Positions 61,880-64,000 of a stretch of 64,000 bases of DNA are shown in pieces. A program made the translations under genes and the position numbers. The stretch is taken from contig NZ_FPJO01000004.1 in NCBI RefSeq assembly GCF_900119365.1, positions 248,001 through 312,000 on the forward strand. The letters are read 5' to 3'. Position 1 is the first letter of the stretch. Every line of letters starts with the position of its first letter. The notes below the pieces were generated by a model, which saw nothing but the letters and a program-made list of their open reading frames with translations, searched no databases and was not told where the DNA came from. Origin of the DNA: Streptomyces atratus (GTDB taxonomy: Bacteria; Actinomycetota; Actinomycetes; Streptomycetales; Streptomycetaceae).

Positions 61880-62192
61880 GCTATCCGTCCTGGAGATGGG
61901 TCGGTGCATACGCCAACACCGGGCTGCCTCACCCGTGCCGTAAGACCCCTTCCTTCATCAGCCTGGCAAAACAAGTCGCGGCTGGTGCGGCCCGGAGCGT
62001 GCGCGTTCACGCCGTGACGTGGATACGCCACACCCATCCCGGGAAGCCGGGAGCGCGGCACCCCTTGACCTCCAGGCCGAGATCAACTGCAAGGTGACAC
62101 GTAAACCTGTTCTCCCGGGCAACCGGGTGGCGACAGCACGCGTCTCCGAGATCGAAGCAGGCCACGGGGACGAACATGAGGAGACAGGAAAC
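61880..62192. other. 313-bp stretch, no gene recognised
   Basis: No frame in this stretch shows family features. It lies upstream of the small gene at 62193 and may include its promoter. Confidence 0.4.
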
Positions 62193-62339
62193 ATGGAAGA
62201 GATCGCGGGTTCTGCGGTCGTGCGAGTCCTGAAGGGCGTGGGCTGGCTCGCGTTCAACGTGGTCGGTACGGTGGGCGACGTGCTCGCCACCCACATCCCG
62301 TGGAACAAGCGGAGCGGGCGCTCGTCCACGGACAAGTAG
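62193..62339 (+). CDS. Small protein, 48 residues, probably membrane-associated
   Basis: ATG 62193 is preceded by AGGAAAC after GAGGAG, a good ribosome site. The protein has one amphipathic or hydrophobic segment (VVRVLKGVGWLAFNVVGTVG, about residues 9-28) and a basic tail (PWNKRSGRSSTDK). Small proteins of this type are seen in streptomycetes, but I cannot name a family. Confidence 0.55.
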   Translation: MEEIAGSAVVRVLKGVGWLAFNVVGTVGDVLATHIPWNKRSGRSSTDK

Positions 62340-62548
62340 CCCCGCCGAACGCGGGGCAGCCCTGGAGCGGGCGGTGTCCGGGCAGGCCCTTCCGAGGCGC
62401 GATGTCCTCTGCGTGCCTGTCGCTCAGGGCGGGCTCACCCAGCTGCTGATGAGAGCACCGCGGTGCGGCGTACGCAGCTGCTCCGACGGTCAAGAGTCCG
62501 GCAGGAGAAGCCAGACCTCGGAGAAGGCGAGGCCGTGTCCGTGAGGCC

Positions 62549-62797
62549 GTGCGTGCGGGATACCGGGCGGCCTGGGGCTCCAGCCCTGTCCAGGTGGACG
62601 AGGTCAGGAGGATCGCGGTCTACGAGACCGCCGACCCGGGAGTGGTCATCGCCGAGCATGTCGTGGTGGGATCGCTGCCGGCCAGGCGCACCACCTTCAC
62701 CGTCCCCGGCCTCCTGATACTCCACGTCCATGGCGGATTGATCGCGCGGGCTCGCGACTACATGGACGGCCTGGGGGTCATCAGCGCCAGGGAATGA
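62549..62797 (+). pseudogene. SnoaL-like protein, N-terminus lost
   Basis: The frame from GTG 62549 gives VDEVRRIAVYETADPGVVIA, EHVVVGSLPARRTTFTVPGL, then ILHVHGGLIARARDYMDGLG. This is the second half of an NTF2/SnoaL fold with the usual G-I-R-RDY-D ending. There is no ribosome site, and the first half is missing upstream (62340-62548 shows nothing recognisable). Confidence 0.6.
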
Positions 62798-62873
62798 ATG
62801 CCGGTCATCGGGCCCCGGCGGTCTTGAGCCCGCGCCGCCGAAACTCGATCGCGCCGGGCCGGGGGGTCGCGAG

Positions 62874-63410
62874 TCAGTCCTGGTTCGCCGCGGACAGGGC
62901 TTCGGTGATCATGCGGGCGGCGAAGTCGCGGTCGCCCGTGAGCCGATTGATGTGCTCCGCGAGCAGCAAAGCTGTGGCCTCCAGCGAATTCATCTCGTCC
63001 CCGGTCCAGTCGCCGTACTGCTTGCGCCACAGGCTGGGGCTCAGGCCGGTGCCGGCCGCGACGACCAGGCCGGTCATGGTGGGGATCACTTCGGGGCGGA
63101 TGCTCTTGGGCATCATGCGCAACGAGGTCACGAAGCTGGGCACGACGTACTCGATGACGTCCCTGTCGTGATCCTCGTAGGCCATCCGCAGCCACTGCAT
63201 GAACATGTAGATGAGCGTGCACGCGCCGTCCAGCACGTCATTGGCTTCTTCGGGGCCCAGGGACGCCGTGAACTGGTCCATCAATTGCTGCTGTTCGGCG
63301 TCGGTTGCGGTCTGGCCGTCGTAGATGGCTTTGAGCCGGGAGTCGATTGCCATGAGCGCTACACCCACATCGCCGGCAGGAGCGTACGCGGGGTCGCAGG
63401 ATGATGACAC
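62874..63410 (-). CDS. Hypothetical protein, helical, 178 residues
   Basis: GTG 63410 has GGAGG six bases upstream; ATG 63353 would be an internal alternative with no ribosome site. DSRLKAIYDGQTATDAEQQQ, LMDQFTASLGPEEANDVLDG, ACTLIYMFMQWLRMAYEDHD and LWRKQYGDWTGDEMNSLEAT are all helical. The central IYMFMQWL could be buried or membrane-associated. The family is not recognised. It is divergent from the methyltransferase at the right edge. Confidence 0.65.
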   Translation of the reverse strand: MSSSCDPAYAPAGDVGVALMAIDSRLKAIYDGQTATDAEQQQLMDQFTASLGPEEANDVLDGACTLIYMFMQWLRMAYEDHDRDVIEYVVPSFVTSLRMMPKSIRPEVIPTMTGLVVAAGTGLSPSLWRKQYGDWTGDEMNSLEATALLLAEHINRLTGDRDFAARMITEALSAANQD

Positions 63411-63671
63411 AGGATTCCTCCCAGGGTGACCTTGGGTGATGTGGCGAGTTCATACAGTAGTCGCCGATGGAGTGGTGGTCCTGGGAATTGCGAATGATCG
63501 CTTCGCGGGGAATCGATCGAGACCGGCGTCTCCTGGGGGCCGGCGGCGGGACCGCAGCCGATCGGAAGACCTTGCCATCCGCACCGCACCGTCACGCCGG
63601 TGAGGTGGGGTCGATCCGTGTCTGTCCGCCGGTCTGTGGGAGGTCGGTGAGGGAGCCAGTACCCTTCGGCC

Positions 63672-64000
63672 ATGAGTGATCAACCAACTCCCGTGGTGGG
63701 CGGTCGCAGCCTGCCGAGGGGTGCCGCTGGGTATGCCGAGGCGGCGGACGTGCTCGCTGTTCAGTACGAGCAAGTCACCTTCGACGAAGTCCACCGTGAC
63801 GTGCTGCAGTTCGTTCCCGTCGTGCCGGCCCGGATTCTGGACGTGGGGGCAGGGACCGGGCGCGATGCCACCGCGTTGGCGGCTCGCGGGCACACCGTCG
63901 TGGCCGTCGAGCCGACCCCTGAACTGCGGGAGCATGCACAGCGACTTCATGCGGGCAGTGGCATCGACTGGGTCGATGACGCTCTTCCGGACCTGACGCT
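63672..64000 (+). CDS. Class I SAM-dependent methyltransferase, N-terminal part (runs off right edge)
   Basis: From ATG 63672 the frame is open to the window end (109 codons). After a leader (RSLPRGAAGYAEAADVLAVQ, then YEQVTFDEVHRDVLQFVPVV) comes ARILDVGAGTGRDATALAAR, motif I of class I methyltransferases (DVGAGTGRD), and GHTVVAVEPTPELRE with the acidic residue at the end of strand beta2. The target cannot be told from this part. Confidence 0.85.
   Translation, partial: MSDQPTPVVGGRSLPRGAAGYAEAADVLAVQYEQVTFDEVHRDVLQFVPVVPARILDVGAGTGRDATALAARGHTVVAVEPTPELREHAQRLHAGSGIDWVDDALPDLT

Overview
The window is actinobacterial chromosome, almost certainly Streptomyces. It has very high G+C throughout, G/C-ending codons, many GTG/TTG starts behind GGAGG-type ribosome sites, and protein families common in streptomycetes (AA10 chitin monooxygenase, SigJ-like sigma factor with a SnoaL tail, DUF5959, DUF1203, DUF5682, a CGNR zinc-finger regulator). 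No rRNA, CRISPR array, complete prophage or intact insertion sequence is visible.

Layout. 1-3.6 kb: end of a DUF4389 protein, a DinB protein, an AA10 lytic polysaccharide monooxygenase with a DasR-type operator candidate, then a LysR fragment butted against a broken alpha-L-fucosidase. 3.8-7 kb: a HAD phosphatase, a frameshifted membrane protein, a Clp-N relic, and a secreted TNT-type NADase followed by a 77-codon gene that may be its immunity protein. 7.1-14.5 kb is the most notable block: five co-directional, mostly overlapping genes encoding a SWIM zinc-finger protein, an unknown 462-residue protein, a vWA protein, a MoxR-type AAA+ ATPase and a DUF5682 protein. This is an expanded relative of the enterobacterial yehL/M/P/Q (MoxR-YehL subfamily) locus. 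15-21 kb: a VOC protein, a LuxR-type ATPase regulator, DUF1203, DUF5959 and a cysteine-rich zinc protein. 21.5-30.8 kb: a TetR-DHA2 exporter pair, a broken SDR, an ABC exporter, GNAT and small conserved proteins, and a secreted protein. 31.4-41 kb: a DHFR-like reductase, secreted lipase, hotdog thioesterase plus metallo-hydrolase operon, kinase-like protein and a 701-residue HEAT-repeat protein whose stop codon lies in a MITE-like palindromic element. 41.3-46.8 kb: a Tat-exported DUF6259 protein behind two LacI-type operator candidates, and a frameshifted FAD monooxygenase divergent from a CGNR regulator. 46.9-54 kb: a phage-type amidase, a truncated glycosyltransferase, small unknowns, an alpha/beta hydrolase and DUF3592. 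54-64 kb: an unusual PAP2 protein, an AI-2E family permease, an unknown protein with a caspase-like sequence pattern, a SigJ-like sigma factor, a tRNA-like element and, at the right edge, the start of a methyltransferase.

A dominant feature is decay. More than twenty recognisable gene fragments, each truncated at one or both ends, alternate with intact genes, often as two unrelated fragments joined directly (LysR/fucosidase, TetR/Mca, unknown/MFS, DUF1963/SnoaL, EamA/MarR, peptidase/sigma factor). Several otherwise full-length genes carry one or two frameshifts, some in homopolymers, so part of the apparent decay could be assembly error. The pattern fits a chromosomal arm or genomic island under active deletion.

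All family assignments come from reading the translated sequence without database searches.
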